Assembly (NCBI GenBank): GCA_018398585.1
Contig: JAGTTD010000007.1
Span: forward strand, 11,648,320-11,712,319
Source: Simmondsia chinensis
Taxonomy: Eukaryota; Streptophyta; Magnoliopsida; Caryophyllales; Simmondsiaceae
Length of the DNA stretch: 64,000 bases
Direction: 5' to 3'
The notes under the pieces are model-generated. The model did no database searches, was not told the DNA's origin, and was given only the letters and a program-made list of their open reading frames with translations. The position numbers and the translations under genes are program-made. This document shows, piece by piece, positions 33,887 to 45,182 of this stretch (position 1 is its first letter; every line of letters starts with the position of its first letter).

Positions 33887-35250
33887 CAGTTAATGCACTT
33901 TGGATTGATTAATGCTCTTATGCTATTGATATTGACTACATTTTGCCTATAAGAAGCTTAAGAGAGAATCCTTCTTGCTGTTATAGCTGCTGATTGCAGT
34001 CAGATGTTGCTCCAAATGACATTGTTATCATGGATTTGTGCATTGGAAATAACCACTTTGGAAGGTTGGAGATAAAAATAATACATCTGACTCATAACAT
34101 ACTCTTTCCCACCTGACTACGGTATGACTGCAAACAATGTACTTTTCCTGCTCTGTTTCTATTCAGAAACTTTGTTACCAAAGAAGTCGCTTGGAGATAT
34201 CTCTTACATTCACAACTGATTTCTCCTTGCTGATAAAGGAAAAGGAGAACTTGCAAGTGAAATGTGTTGAGTGTAGCAAGCTATGATGGATGATTCATGG
34301 GGCCGTGATTAGGTAAGCCCAACCGTTTATCAAGTTGAATTCCGTTTATATGATACCAGGGAGGAGATTGTCACAAATGCTAACCGGCTTCTTTTAGATG
34401 CTCTTATGACAGGGTAGAGCTTTGAGACATGCCGTGGAGTAATGAATGACTCATTTTAGTCAGCCTTTGGATGGTTGCACAAAAGACTAAAGGTAAGCTG
34501 TTCCTATGGATCTGCATTCTTTTGCGCATTTGTTGGTGAATAATGATCTGTAGGGCTGTGCCTATCTTATAACTTAGATTGGAGAATAATGTAGATTTGC
34601 TGCCGTTAAGTGCTTATTTAATATCTACGTGTTACGAGAATTTTTAGTTTATTAATTAAGATTCACAACGAGAGTCCCTTAGATTCACACGTGTAACAGA
34701 ATTTCCTTCTCTTGGAATGAGATTAGCAGAATTTTTTTTTTTTGTTTTATTTGGGAAATTACTTATGTCACGCTATTGGTAGCCATTTTATGTGTACTGT
34801 GATGTATTATTGACCCCCTTTCCCTCTCTATTTTGTCGGAGTTTGTAACAAAATAAAATGATGTACTACACAAAATTAATTTGATTACGATATTATCTGG
34901 TCGCCTCTTTCGATAAAGGATTATGCCTACTAACAGGACCATGCTTTTATATCAGAAATGTCTACATAATGTCTAAAAGATTTCCTGCATGTAAATGGAT
35001 GAGCAGAACTTTATGGAATTACAAAGACATCTGCCAAAAATCATATGCTGTCATATGATTCAGCAAATATTTGTTTTAAAGATTATTTGTTTGAATGCAT
35101 GTTCGCTGTGATATGGTTGGATTGCCCTACAAGCCAAGTTGGTGTCGTCAGAGGAGAGCAATGTTGATAGCTTGTTAGTTGTGTGCTGGAGGAAGTGACA
35201 GAAGTTTAGTGTTATTCTGAAAACAACATATTTACCCATCGAGACGGCCT
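33868..35250. other. 3' flank of the PPR gene
   Basis: Non-coding, moderately AT-rich sequence. It probably includes the 3' UTR, although no single polyadenylation signal can be defended among several AATAAA-like words (for example 34852). No domain is visible in the short ORFs, including the minus-strand ORF 35060-35308. Confidence 0.4.
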
Positions 35251-35254
35251 GTTC

Positions 35255-35400
35255 GATTAGGGGTCTAACTGGGCCGAGCCAAGTAGGAGCTTGAGCTTGC
35301 CTTGTCATGAGCTCGAGCTCGAGGTTGACTTGGCTTGATTGAGCTTAAAGCCTGGCTCAACGAGCTTTGAGCCTATGAACTGTGCAAGTTTTTGCACCCG
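35255..35400. repeat. GAGCTCGAGCTCGAG-rich transposon relic
   Basis: A patch with GGGCCGAGCCAAG, GAGCTCGAGCTCGAGG and GCCTGGCTCAACGAGCTTTG, partly self-complementary. Such words are typical of the subterminal parts of non-autonomous plant DNA transposons. No ends or target duplication were found. Confidence 0.45.
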
Positions 35401-35723
35401 ACTTATGTTAAAGTGTGGGCTGTCTTGCCAAATTAGGAGTACACTATTTTAAGAGGAACAGTAAGGATTCTAAGACTATAGATGCTATATTATTTGTTTT
35501 GCTTAGGACTCTTGCTATGTATAGATTCATATTAAAATTTAGATGCTATATTATTTGTTTTCTATATTTGTGGAATTTTTTGAGTATATTTTTCCAATGA
35601 AAACTTCTGTTATTGGAAAACTTGGAAGTAGTCTTTTCTGCATATTCCGAAAACCCTCACCCCTTGATTGCTCCAAACTTCGAAGAAGTAAGAGAGATAG
35701 ATGCAGTAAAGTCGATAGATGCA

Positions 35724-36125
35724 GTATTCTAGAAAGAAGCCATAAACAGCTAACTAGAATCCATAATAAACAATCATATATCATAAATTGTAGATATACC
35801 CAAAGGGTGCAAACACATAGGATGTAAGTGGGCGTTCAAAAGAGGAAGCCAATAGCAACATTGATATGTTTAACGCTAAACTTATGGTCAAAGACTACAC
35901 ACAATAGAATGAAGCCATAAACAGCGAAGTGGGTATTCTAGAAAGAAGCCATAAACAGCGAACTAGAATCCATAATAAACAATCATACATGATAAATTGT
36001 AGATATACCCAAAGGGTGCAAACATATAGGATGTAAGTGGGTGTTCAAAAGAGGAAGCCAATAGCAGCATTGATATGTTTAACACTGAACTTATGGTCAA
36101 AGACTACACACAATAGAATACAGAC
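35724..36125 (+). repeat. Tandem duplication, about 209-bp period
   Basis: The block starting GTATTCTAGAAAGAAGCC at 35724 recurs at 35933. Both copies run through AGATATACCCAAAGGGTGCA, GATGTAAGTGGG and GACTACACACAATAGAAT with few differences. It lies in the copia RT remnant and duplicates its first motif. Confidence 0.85.
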
Positions 36126-37110
36126 TTCTTGATACTTACTTGCCTATGACAAACGTTGCATTCTCGCTAGTCTTAGTTGCACTGAGATTGTATTTTTGAA
36201 TAGTGATTAGAGGAGTAAATTCACATGGAATAACTTGAAGGGTTCGAGGTTGTAATTAAAGAGAACAAAGTGTAAATGCTAGTGAAGCTGCTATATGGAC
36301 ATAAGTAAGCTCCAATTTTATAGCATTAAAAGTCCGATAACACACTTTTCTAACAGTGGTTCTATTGTCAATGTTGGTGATTCATGTGTGCATTGGAAGA
36401 CTAGTGATAAAGGATATGCGATTATTTGTTTGTATGTGGATGGTATGCTTATTTATGCTCTAATAGTTATATAGTACTTGAAACTGAATTCTTTTTTACT
36501 TTCCAATTCAAGATGAAGGATTTAGGATAGTTTAATGTTATCTTGGGAATAAAGATTATGACTTTGATGAAGGTATTTCCTTAAATCAATCCTATTATGT
36601 CAAAATACTTTTATGGAAATTTGATCACTTTGATTGTATTATGTAAGAACAAATTATGATCCTAGTTTTTGTCTAGGAAAGAAGAAGGAAATTGAATTGT
36701 CTCAATTGAAGTTAAAAGAGAATTAGTATCTATGAACATCCTAACATTGCTTGTGAATTAAGTGTAATAAGCTGCTACAACCATGACCCTAATCCTGAGA
36801 CTAAGATGCTCTGACTCAGCTGCTTAATTTGAGATTTACAATGATTGGGGGTTTATAATTTAAGAGATATCATACTATCGAAGAATATTATGAGGCTAAC
36901 ATGATATCTAATAATGATGAAATCCATTCAACTAAAATCTATGTTTTTACAATTGTGGGGATGGTTGTGCCTTGAAAGTCATTTAAGTAAGCTTGTATTG
37001 CTTTAGAATTAGCCGGTCTAGAAACTTAGCACCTCATGGAGCTACTCACAAAAGTTCCGTTTTGGGAGAAACCAAGGATGAGTGGATCTCTACAATGATT
37101 GAATTGAGTT
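35790..37110 (+). pseudogene. Copia reverse transcriptase-RNase H remnant
   Basis: Heavily decayed pol sequence in mixed frames. At 35797 and 36005: IPKGA / GCKWAFKRG (once per tandem copy), the GCKWVFK-type RT opening. At 36490-36640: FQFKMKDLG, VILGIKIM and KFDHFDC. At 36950-37080: a relic of the RNase H end with LAPHGA- and ETKDEWIS-like text. There are stops every few codons. The family is copia by motif order; LTRs were not found. Confidence 0.65.
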
Positions 37111-37169
37111 ACAAGAATTTATTATTATTATTATTATCTTGTTTTTGTTTCTTTTAATAGAATGCAAGA

Positions 37170-37740
37170 ACACTAGGGGGACTATCTATAGATAGCTCGA
37201 GCTAGTGCATCGTGATGGATAATCGCGTGAAGAGCACGACTCATGCTTCCATCCATCATCCCTTGACCTTAGCTGTAATCGGTCGATGCCACTCAATCAC
37301 CTGCTAAATTACCTTCTTGAAACACAAGAGAGACACAAAGCATGTTGAAGCTCTGGAGCATTTTTCATATATCTTCAACGATAGTTCTAATATGCCAGGG
37401 GCAACTATACTCCTTCTTGATGACCTTCACTATTACTAGGTTATCTCCCTCAATGTGGATTCGCGTAGCTCCCGTATCCGTGAACCTATTAGATGCCATC
37501 CCAAGTTGTCATCTCTTCTACAATTAGGACCGATGTGTTTCCAACTCCCTTACACCAATGATCCAATTGTTGACCTATGAGACCCCTAATTGTATATCCA
37601 ATAGTCGCCATGTTGTTTTGCTTTGAGCCAACAAAAGTCAACTTAACCCATTCATTCCTTGGTGGCATTCGCCGAACATAGTCATGATGATGCTCCTTGC
37701 TGACATTGCAGTAGGCCTGCCTGTTTTCTTGATCCACTCG
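37170..37740 (-). pseudogene. L1-type LINE RNase H-like domain remnant
   Basis: On the minus strand the frames read PPRNEWVKLTFVGS (37670-37630), matching PPxxxWxKxNxDGS at the start of the RVT_3 RNase H domain of plant L1 elements. Then IGYTIRGLIGQ, IHIEGDNLVIVKVI (37475-37430), and near 37290 VFQEGN-x-AGD. The catalytic Asp of the first motif is replaced. A domestic RNase H-like gene is possible, but the frame breaks argue for a LINE relic. Confidence 0.65.
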
Positions 37741-37995
37741 GTACCTAAGCTTCTATTCCATAACCTTCACTTGAGCTTCCATAAAGATTCTTCTCAAATC
37801 TGGTCTTGTATACTTGAAAACTATCTCATTACGAACTTCCAAAAGGCCCACCTAAGAGTATGCATTTTGCCTAGCTGTTTTTTTTTTTTATCTTTCATAC
37901 TCCCAATTATCCAATGTTCTTGAGCCCAATCGATAAGGTCGGTCTATGCCAGTCTCATAGGGATCCAACCATCCACCATTGCATAGGTCCCCCAT

Positions 37996-38579
37996 TAGGG
38001 GTGAACAAACATTAGTCCAGACCAGTGTATTGGATAGGACTGGCCATTTCCCGCAAAAACTAAAGGAGCTGACTATATATTGATTTGGTGTTTAGTCCTA
38101 GTATACTACGAGCCTAATTGGTATTTGGCATGGTCCAAGATCAAAAAAACCTGGAGGCTGGGCCGAAGACCAATTTGCACTAATTTTGAATTAAATATTT
38201 TGGGTACATTATTTTACATATTAAGTGCATACTATATGTATCAAAAATATTAGATCTAAAAAATTAAATATATGTTTTTTTATAGTTTAATAATTGTATA
38301 TATTTATTATATAATTGTCCTTAAACTATATAAATTGTGCATATTATAGCGTTGTCATTATTTCCAAGTTTTTTAGTTTCTATATGAAAACATCCCCCCC
38401 CCCCGGTTTTTTGCTCTTGATAGTTGAGAAACAGGTCCCAATCATTCATTCACGGTTCAGTCAGGTTTGTAACCAGTCTTAAACCTATCAACCTTGTTTT
38501 AGTCGTTATGATTCACAATCTCATGATTTAAGATAGTTTGACCTTTGGTTCAGACCTATCTCAGAAATGAGCACCCCTG
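37996..38579. mobile_element. Probable non-autonomous hAT element
   Basis: About 580 bp starting TAGGGGTGAACAAAC and ending GAAATGAGCACCCCTG, so the ends are inverted (TAGGGGTG and CAGGGGTG). These are common hAT termini in plants. The interior has GGTCCAGACC- and GGTTCAGACC-like words and no transposase. The 8 bases flanking each end (TCCCCCAT and TTCGGTAT) agree only partly, so the target duplication is not proved. A short C run lies at 38393-38405. Confidence 0.55.
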
Positions 38580-38713
38580 TTCGGTATCGCTCTGCAAACC
38601 TACATTTCAAAAATAGGGGATCAACATTTTCAAACTCTCTGAGCACATCGGCTATATACCCTTTTGTTAAAGGTGTTTGTCCATGGGGAGGGCCTTATGA
38701 AACGATTGCCAAC

Positions 38714-39091
38714 TATTGGATATAACAACCACTATCCTATAATATCTCATGGGTGAGATATTATAGGATATCCCACCTAAGCGGTGGGAGAAAAAGGGAG
38801 AGAAGTTGAGAGGATTTGCCTATATATACAGGCTCTTCTCATACAGTTTAGATTATCCAAGCAAGAAAAAGATATCAGTTATGTCTCTCAAATTAAACTT
38901 CTCTCAGGAGTCACCATCTTGACTCGTGGTATTGGTAAGGTGAACATCTAGAGGACTCTGGTAACCCTCTAAGTCGATACTTCAAGCTCCTAAGGCGATC
39001 TAGCAAGGCAGTAAGGCAAGTCTTGATCCAGTTCCGCAATTGAGGTATTCTGTAAACTTAGTGTTTGTGCATTTACCTACATTGTCCTTCA
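38714..39091 (+). repeat. 5' LTR of copia element (TSD CCAAC)
   Basis: A 378-bp LTR, TATTGGATATAACAACC to CATTGTCCTTCA, preceded by CCAAC (38709-38713) and followed one base later by the PBS. The 3' partner is 53867-54257, which is followed by CCAAC (54258-54262). It carries a 15-bp perfect inverted repeat near its start. Confidence 0.9.
38735..38768. promoter_or_regulatory. Perfect 15-bp inverted repeat in LTR
   Basis: TCCTATAATATCTCA, four bases, TGAGATATTATAGGA. The same structure is at 53888-53921 in the other LTR with one mismatch. It lies in U3, so it may act in transcription or form a hairpin. Confidence 0.85.
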
Positions 39092-39092
39092 G

Positions 39093-39105
39093 TGATATCA
39101 GAGCC
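39093..39105 (+). promoter_or_regulatory. Copia primer-binding site
   Basis: TGATATCAGAGCC, one base from the canonical initiator tRNA-Met PBS. It confirms plus-strand orientation of the 38714-54257 element. Confidence 0.88.
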
Positions 39106-41469
39106 ATTATTCTTGTCTTTGCCAATTTACTACTAATTTTGTGTTAATTAGTAGAATAAAATTGTTAGATTTGTCATGAATGAATCTAATTTTTCATGAA
39201 TATGTATGGGCATTGAGGTTAAATTTATGTAATTTAATCTAAACCTATATTATATGATTGTGAGTCTGTGCATGTATTTATAAAAAAAAAAAAATTTTTT
39301 AAAATCGAATTTGAGATATGAAAAACGTTGGCCCGGAATCCCGTTGGCGACCACCCTAGGTCGGATTCTTCCCGGCCACATACTATGGTTTTGGTGAGTC
39401 GTCTAAGACCCACCTCCGAAATGACTGGCGGTTATGAACCTCTAGTCAAGTGGACAGAGAGGTTAAGATCACTTGCGGCTGCGGTGATACCGCGAATGTT
39501 GGCCGCCCTTGCAACTGTGTTGATGGTTAGAATAGAGCCACAAGACCGCGACTAAAATACAAGCGGCGACATTCGAAGAAAGGTACCGGACGAAACCGGC
39601 GAAACGGTTGCGCCGGGCTTTTTACGGCGTGGTGGTCACCAACCTCATTCAAAACGACACCGGCTAGGTTTTGAAGAGAGCCACCGAACGCTTTGTGTAG
39701 GCGGAAACGACGGAGTCAAAATGTCTTATGCAACGGTGTCGAGGTGGCAAGTGGGATAACCGTCTACCCCACCTCTTCCTTGATATGTGGCAACTTCTGT
39801 GGCATTTCAACTAGGGTTTTAACTTAAAAACTATATCAGATAGAAGTACTTTTAACCGGCTTCTTGGCTAAAGGTTTTTTAGTACGGCTCATGAGAAGGT
39901 CCCAATAACCCTTTATTAAATGTGGCTAGGGAATATGGTCCATTATTTGTTTTGAGCCCAGTGGCCCTATTTAAACCTTTTTTTTAAAGGAAAGAAAGGA
40001 TGAATAAAAAATTAATATTTAGGTCATAAATTAAATAAGTAAGTCTTATTGTTTATTTGTAGTAAATATTTTTCTTATAGCCTAATATGAATGTTGCTCA
40101 TTTTATTTGTGTGATATAGTGACTTATGTAGTCAAAGATGAATTATTAAATTTATTATTGAACTTGCATTAAATCAATTGATATTGACTTTTGCAATCAA
40201 GTATGAGTAATTAAATTCATCAATTGATATCTCAATTTAAATAAAAAAAAAGGATATGTTCTTTCATTGAATAGAAGCAATTGTTAATGACTTTAGTAGT
40301 CATACGTGATTTGCTAGATTAACTAATTGATTATCTAAATTAGCCAAATGGATTTGTTCCAGAAAGAAACAAATTTGTTCTTGTTACCTAATTGAAATAA
40401 CTTGTCTTTGACTTTTGTGGTCAAACATGAGTTTCAAATTTACAAATTGTTGATTTAATTAATAAAATTGCTTTATTTGCTAAAGATATGGATTTGTTGT
40501 TTCTTTAAATTGAATCAATTTATGATGACTTTAGTTGTCCCACTGTTTAAATTAATCAATCGGTTATGTCATTTCAAAAGATTGATTTGTTCTTTTTTTT
40601 TTTTTTTTTTTTCCCTTGAACTAAAATAAGTTGTCATTGATTTTTGTGGTCATAACATATATTGACTTTTGTGGTCATGACATTAGTTGTTAAACTAAAA
40701 TTAATTGCTATTGACTTTTGTAGCCATAAGATCAGTTGTTAAAATCATAAAGTATTGACTTTTGTGGTCCTTCTTTAGTTATTGAAATGGATTTGTTCCT
40801 TATTGAGTTGAATGATTGATTAGATTTTGCATTACAAGTTATGTTGTTTGAGATGATTATGAGCTTAGCAAAATTTTTGATCTAATGGCCTAAGATGTAA
40901 TGTGATAATCTAGTTAATTGAAAATTAAAAGTATGTGCCTTAGTTTAATGTGCCTATGTTCATTATCTAAGTGATTATGATGTGTGATACAAGAAGATAA
41001 CTTATCTGTCATTTAGAAGAGTTTTGAGAAACTCTATCCCATAACTATGTCCGTAACAAAACTCGGTGAGTCCAAGTAAATGGAATATAGTAACTATAAT
41101 TGTTGTTTTTTTTTAATTTATAAAAATGCAGTGCGTGTTATACTGTGTTGTGTTATATGTGCAATAGCCTTAGTGGCATTTGAGAACTATAGCAATGCTA
41201 GGCCTAAACTAAGTTAAGGATCACTTATGTTAAAAAAAATATGTGTATAAATTTATTTTTCAAAAAAAAAAAAAAAAAAAACTCGAAGAAGATTGAAATT
41301 TTGAAATGGTATTTAGGCGATCACCTCTGGGTGATGTACGCCATTATTCGGTGACTAGTGAGATTCTAGAAATGAGAATTAGCTGAGCAATAGGTTCTAG
41401 CAGTGATAAGTTCACTACATGACCCTAGGTGGAGCCAAATGGAGCCTCTAATGATCATTGATGAGTAAA
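39106..41469 (+). other. Copia 5' internal region, no recognisable coding
   Basis: Between PBS and the nested SIRE element I cannot identify gag. A GC-rich patch at 39325-39800 contains a 75-codon ORF (from 39328) without a known domain. The rest is AT-rich, with degenerate repeats at 40110-40790 and an A run at 41262-41280. Confidence 0.5.
40110..40790 (+). repeat. Degenerate tandem repeats with TTGACTTTTGTGGTCA core
   Basis: At least eight occurrences of a core such as TTGACTTTTGTGGTCA, TGACTTTAGTAGTCA or TTGACTTTTGCAATCA, roughly every 50-120 bp, often followed by GGATTTGTTC(T) and ATTGAA. Units are diverged and AT-rich. The core is itself partly palindromic (TGAC...GTCA). It is in the leader of the copia element. 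Confidence 0.7.
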
Positions 41470-41474
41470 TTAAG
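41470..41474. repeat. SIRE-type element target duplication, left
   Basis: TTAAG, identical to 50099-50103 on the other side of the element. A 5-bp duplication is normal for copia integrase. Confidence 0.92.
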
Positions 41475-41497
41475 TGAAGGTCCAAATGGCAACCTAA

Positions 41498-41530
<33 letters not shown>

Positions 41531-42973
41531 TGAATTAGGTTCTTTAGTGATAAATAAAAAAATTAAAGATATGAACCAAAAAATTCAATTAAAAACAAAA
41601 CAATAAATCTTAAATGAAACAAAAAAAGACAAAAATAAACTAGATGCACAATAATTTTTATAATGGTTCACTTCCAAACCGGAAGCTAGTCCACTTCTCA
41701 AGTGAAACTTGAGCCTTTAACTAAGCTCGATGATCCTTTTTAAGAACAGGCTCAGGATCCAGCCTTTACAACCGGTTTTTTTGTACGTAGGCTCAAGACC
41801 AACCTTTTACAATTGAGCCTTTTATAAACAGTAGGTTCAGGATCCAACCTTTACAATGAAATAAATTTGAATAAAGTAATGAAAGAATTAAAGCACTCAA
41901 ATTCTTCACTCTTTCAAGAGTGAATTGACACTTGATCAAGCTTAGCCAAAGCTAATGATATACCAATAAAGCTCAAAGATCAACAATAAGAGAACAAGTG
42001 ATGCTCTAATAAAAGTTTTAAACAAAGCATAAAAAACAAACCTTTAAAGCGCAAGTATATAAGAGAACTTTTTATCAAAGAATGCTAGAGAGTATTGGAT
42101 GATTTTAACCAAAGCATTCAAGCCCTATTTATAGGCAAATGAGGGCCATTAAGACGTTCAAAAAATTAGAAAAAGGTTTTGGAAAGAAATCAAGTCAAAA
42201 GTAGCCGTTTTGAGCTTTTTCAGTCTGTGTGTCAACACACAGCAGCTCTTTGTGGCTACTGTAAGTCTGTGTGTCGACACATACTGCCTGTGTGTCGACA
42301 CTCAGCCTACCCGGGTGCATTTACACGTTTTGATCAATTTGCTTGATTGGTGGGATAATTTTATTGCATTTCCTAAGTTAAAAATTGATTGATTGATTAC
42401 TATATTTGTTCAATTTTTTGAATTTATTTTTCACTTTACTTGATTATAAAAATAATTAGTTCCATAAATCAAGCTAAATCAACACCCATTAAAATTTTAT
42501 CTTTATTTGATTTGATCATACTTTTTAAAGTACTAATCTTAAAAAAAATATTTTAAATGATAAATTAGATTGGTTTAATTTTGACTTGAATATTTTTCAA
42601 ATAAAATTTGATAAATCAACTTTCAAAAATATTTTCCAAAAATATTTTTGTAAGAGCATCACATATCAATAATGAGACTTGGACTCAATTGATATATCCC
42701 GATCCTAAGTCCTAGACAATAAAAATAAATGACTTTAAGATGCTCGGATTCGGATCACGTTCTCTTCAATCTGGATAAATCTTCTCTTCAGCTTTTATCT
42801 CTTTTTCTCTTGATTTATCATCTTTTGGAAAGCTTCGTATCCATGATTAATGTTTGATGTGCCTAGCTTTCTTATAAGTCACTTAAAAATAAGATTAGAA
42901 CAATTTAAATCACATGACTCACTAAATGCTTGTTATCATTAAAATTACAATGATATTGGCTTTAGAGCCAACA
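41475..42973 (-). repeat. 3' LTR of SIRE/Maximus-type copia element
   Basis: A 1499-bp LTR, TGAAGGTCCAAATGGCAACC to TTTAGAGCCAACA on the plus strand. It closely matches 48587-50098, with scattered substitutions, small indels and a large difference in G-run length. The PPT lies just right of it, so it is the 3' LTR of a minus-strand element. It holds TGTGTGTCGACACACA-type palindromes at 42224-42305. Confidence 0.93.
41500..41529. repeat. Poly-G run in LTR
   Basis: About 30 consecutive G. The other LTR has GAGGGGGGAGGGGGGG at the same place, so this run has expanded (or been mis-assembled) since insertion. Confidence 0.85.
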
Positions 42974-42987
42974 ATCTTCCCCTTTTT
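42974..42987 (-). promoter_or_regulatory. Polypurine tract of SIRE-type element
   Basis: On the minus strand AAAAAGGGGAAGAT, directly before the LTR start TGTTGGCTC. It gives strand and boundary. Confidence 0.88.
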
Positions 42988-43428
42988 GATGATGACAAAC
43001 ATTTGGTGTTTTCTCTTGGAAATGTGGAAGTTAAGGCATAGATATCAACATAAAAACATCACACATTGAAGCATACACATGACTATAAACTCATGGAGCA
43101 ATGTATATCATGATTAATATTCAAATGCAATTGCTCCCCCTAAGTTGATGCATTTTAGGAATCATACATTTGGTATATTAACATCATCATTACTTTTGAC
43201 ATTTCTCAATCAATCAAACACATACATAAGTCGCATCAATACTATATATTAGTACACCAAATTTTCTCCCCCTTTGTCATCAACAAAAAGCACCAGGGGA
43301 GAGAGAGAATATGACAATTAGAACATTAATGCACACAAGAAGAATAAAGAAGTACATCCATAAAGTGTATAAGATTAAACATGATTGTACAATATGAAGT
43401 AGAAAAAAGGGTCTGAAAATTTCTTCCT

Positions 43429-43508
43429 TGTGTGTCGACACACACGATCTGTGTGTCGACACACAAATACAGAGCAGCGGTACTGCTGCTCTGTGTGTCG
43501 ACACACAG
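43429..43508. repeat. Cluster of TGTGTGTCGACACACA palindromes in 3' UTR
   Basis: Three palindromes of 16-18 bp (43429-43444, 43450-43465, 43491-43508), plus a further inverted repeat GAGCAGCGGTACTGCTGCTC at 43472-43491 directly before the third. The same palindrome occurs in both LTRs, complete or with one to three changes. It is non-coding, between the end of pol and the PPT. Confidence 0.9.
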
Positions 43509-43746
43509 AAGACAGAGCAGTGCTCTATTTCTCTGTGAGTGCGTTACCCCCTTTTTTTTTAAATAAAAAAAAAATTGTTCCAAGTTCCTGTATCCATGAA
43601 TTGGATAAGAATACTTTGTCCATTGGAGCTCTTTTATGATGAGTATTAAAACTCAATAGAAAATGCAAATCACTTATGTATGCAATCAAGGTCAAGGTAT
43701 GATAGATTACACATGCCAATTTTACTTTTAATACTGCAAAAGATTT

Positions 43747-45182
43747 TTTTCACTTAGAGGTTAAGTGAAAATGTCCGCTAATTGGTCGTTGGTGGGAACA
43801 AATTTTACAATGACATCTCCCTTAAGCACATGATCACGAATAAAATGATGTCTAACCTCAATATGCTTTGTTCTAGAGTGTTGAGCCGGATTTTTAGTTA
43901 AACATATAGCACTAGTATTATCGCACATTATAGGAGCATGGTTAATATTAATACCATAGTCATTTAATTGGTGCATTAACCATAACATTTGAGCACAGCA
44001 ACTACCACATGCAACATATTCGGCCTCAGCAGTGGATAAAGCAACGGAATTTTGCTTTTTGCTGAACCATGACACCAAAGCGTGACCAAGAAATTGACAA
44101 GTACCACTAGTCGATTTTCGGTCCACTTTGTATCCGGAAAAATCCGCATAACTATATCCAACTAAATCAAAGAAATCACATTTAGGGTAAAATATGCCTA
44201 AAGTAGGGGTCCCAACTAGGTATCGAAATATTCTTTTCACGGCACATAGATGAGATTCCTTGGGACATGCTTGAAATCTAGCACATAAACATACACTAAA
44301 CAATATGTCAGGTCTACTCGCGGTAAGGTAAAGAAGAGATCCGATCATACCTCGATATAGCTTTTGGTCCACCTTTTTACCTTTTTCATCCATATGTAAC
44401 TTAAGAGTTGAGCTCATTGGTGTTGCTATTACCTTAGAATTTTTCATGCCAAATTTCTTGAGCATTTCCTTTATGTACGTGGCTTGGTTGATAAAAATTC
44501 CTTCCTTGCCTTGCTTGATTTGTAATCCAAGAAAATAGTTAAGTTCTCCCATCATACTCATTTCGAATTCCCTACTCATAAGATTTGCAAATTCTTCACA
44601 AAGAGATGGATTAGTAGCACCAAACACTATATCATTAACATAAATTTGTACGATAAGAACTTCATGTTTAGAGTGTTTGATAAAGAGTGTGGTGTCAACT
44701 TTTCCTCTTGAAAATCCATTTTGCATTAAAAAGGAACTCAATCTCTCCTACCAAGCTCTAGGAGCTTGTTTCAATCCATAGAGTGCCTTTTTGAGTTTGA
44801 AAACATGATTGGGAAATTTGTTATCCTCAAATCCGGGTGGTTGTTCAACATAAACCTCTTCTTCAATAAGACCATTTAAAAATGCACTTTTAACATCCAT
44901 TTGAAAAAGTTTGAAATCTTTAAATGAAGCAAATGTACATAAGAGTCTAATAGCTTCTAGCCTAGCACTGGGAGCAAAGGTTTCCTCATAGTCTATACCT
45001 TCTTCTTGGTTATAGCCTTTAGCTACCAACCTTGCCTTATTTCTTACCACGTTACCTTCCTCATCCTTCTTGTTGCGGTAGACCCATTTGGTACCTATGA
45101 TTTGATGATCTTGGGGTCTATCTACAAGTTCCCATACATCACTTCTCTTGAATTGGTTGAGCTCTTCCTCCATTGCCATTAT
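43747..45182 (-). pseudogene. SIRE-type reverse transcriptase-RNase H
   Basis: Copia RT and RNase H on the minus strand. From 45179: [57 protein letters not shown] (first catalytic Asp) and [19 protein letters not shown] at 44747-44745 then replaces the usual Tyr. The frame continues from 44741 with IYVNDIVFGA, where the second catalytic Asp of YVDD is Asn, then VGYSYADFSGYKVDRKSTSG, LSTAEAEYVACG and LADIFT with a stop in place of Lys in the FTKPL end. Frame and motifs are otherwise complete, so inactivation is recent relative to neighbouring elements. The copy cannot make an active polymerase. Confidence 0.95.

Noticed and set aside
37129..37139. TTATTATTA tract as another RTE tail
   Set aside because: The RTE 3' terminus (GCCCTTGAGGCAC) is not present upstream; it is an ordinary microsatellite.
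38393..38405. Short poly-C run as a feature of interest
   Set aside because: A simple homopolymer in a hAT-like relic with no further structure.
39328..39555. 75-codon GC-rich ORF
   Set aside because: It could be a gag start, but no capsid motif is visible and the following sequence is full of stops. Kept only as part of the leader.
40592..40612. Run of about 20 T as a poly(T) LINE tail
   Set aside because: There is no LINE 3' end beside it and no target duplication; it is a simple homopolymer in a repeat array.
42220..43510. CRISPR-like array, because of regularly repeated palindromes
   Set aside because: Plant retrotransposon context, no unique spacers of constant size and no associated genes.
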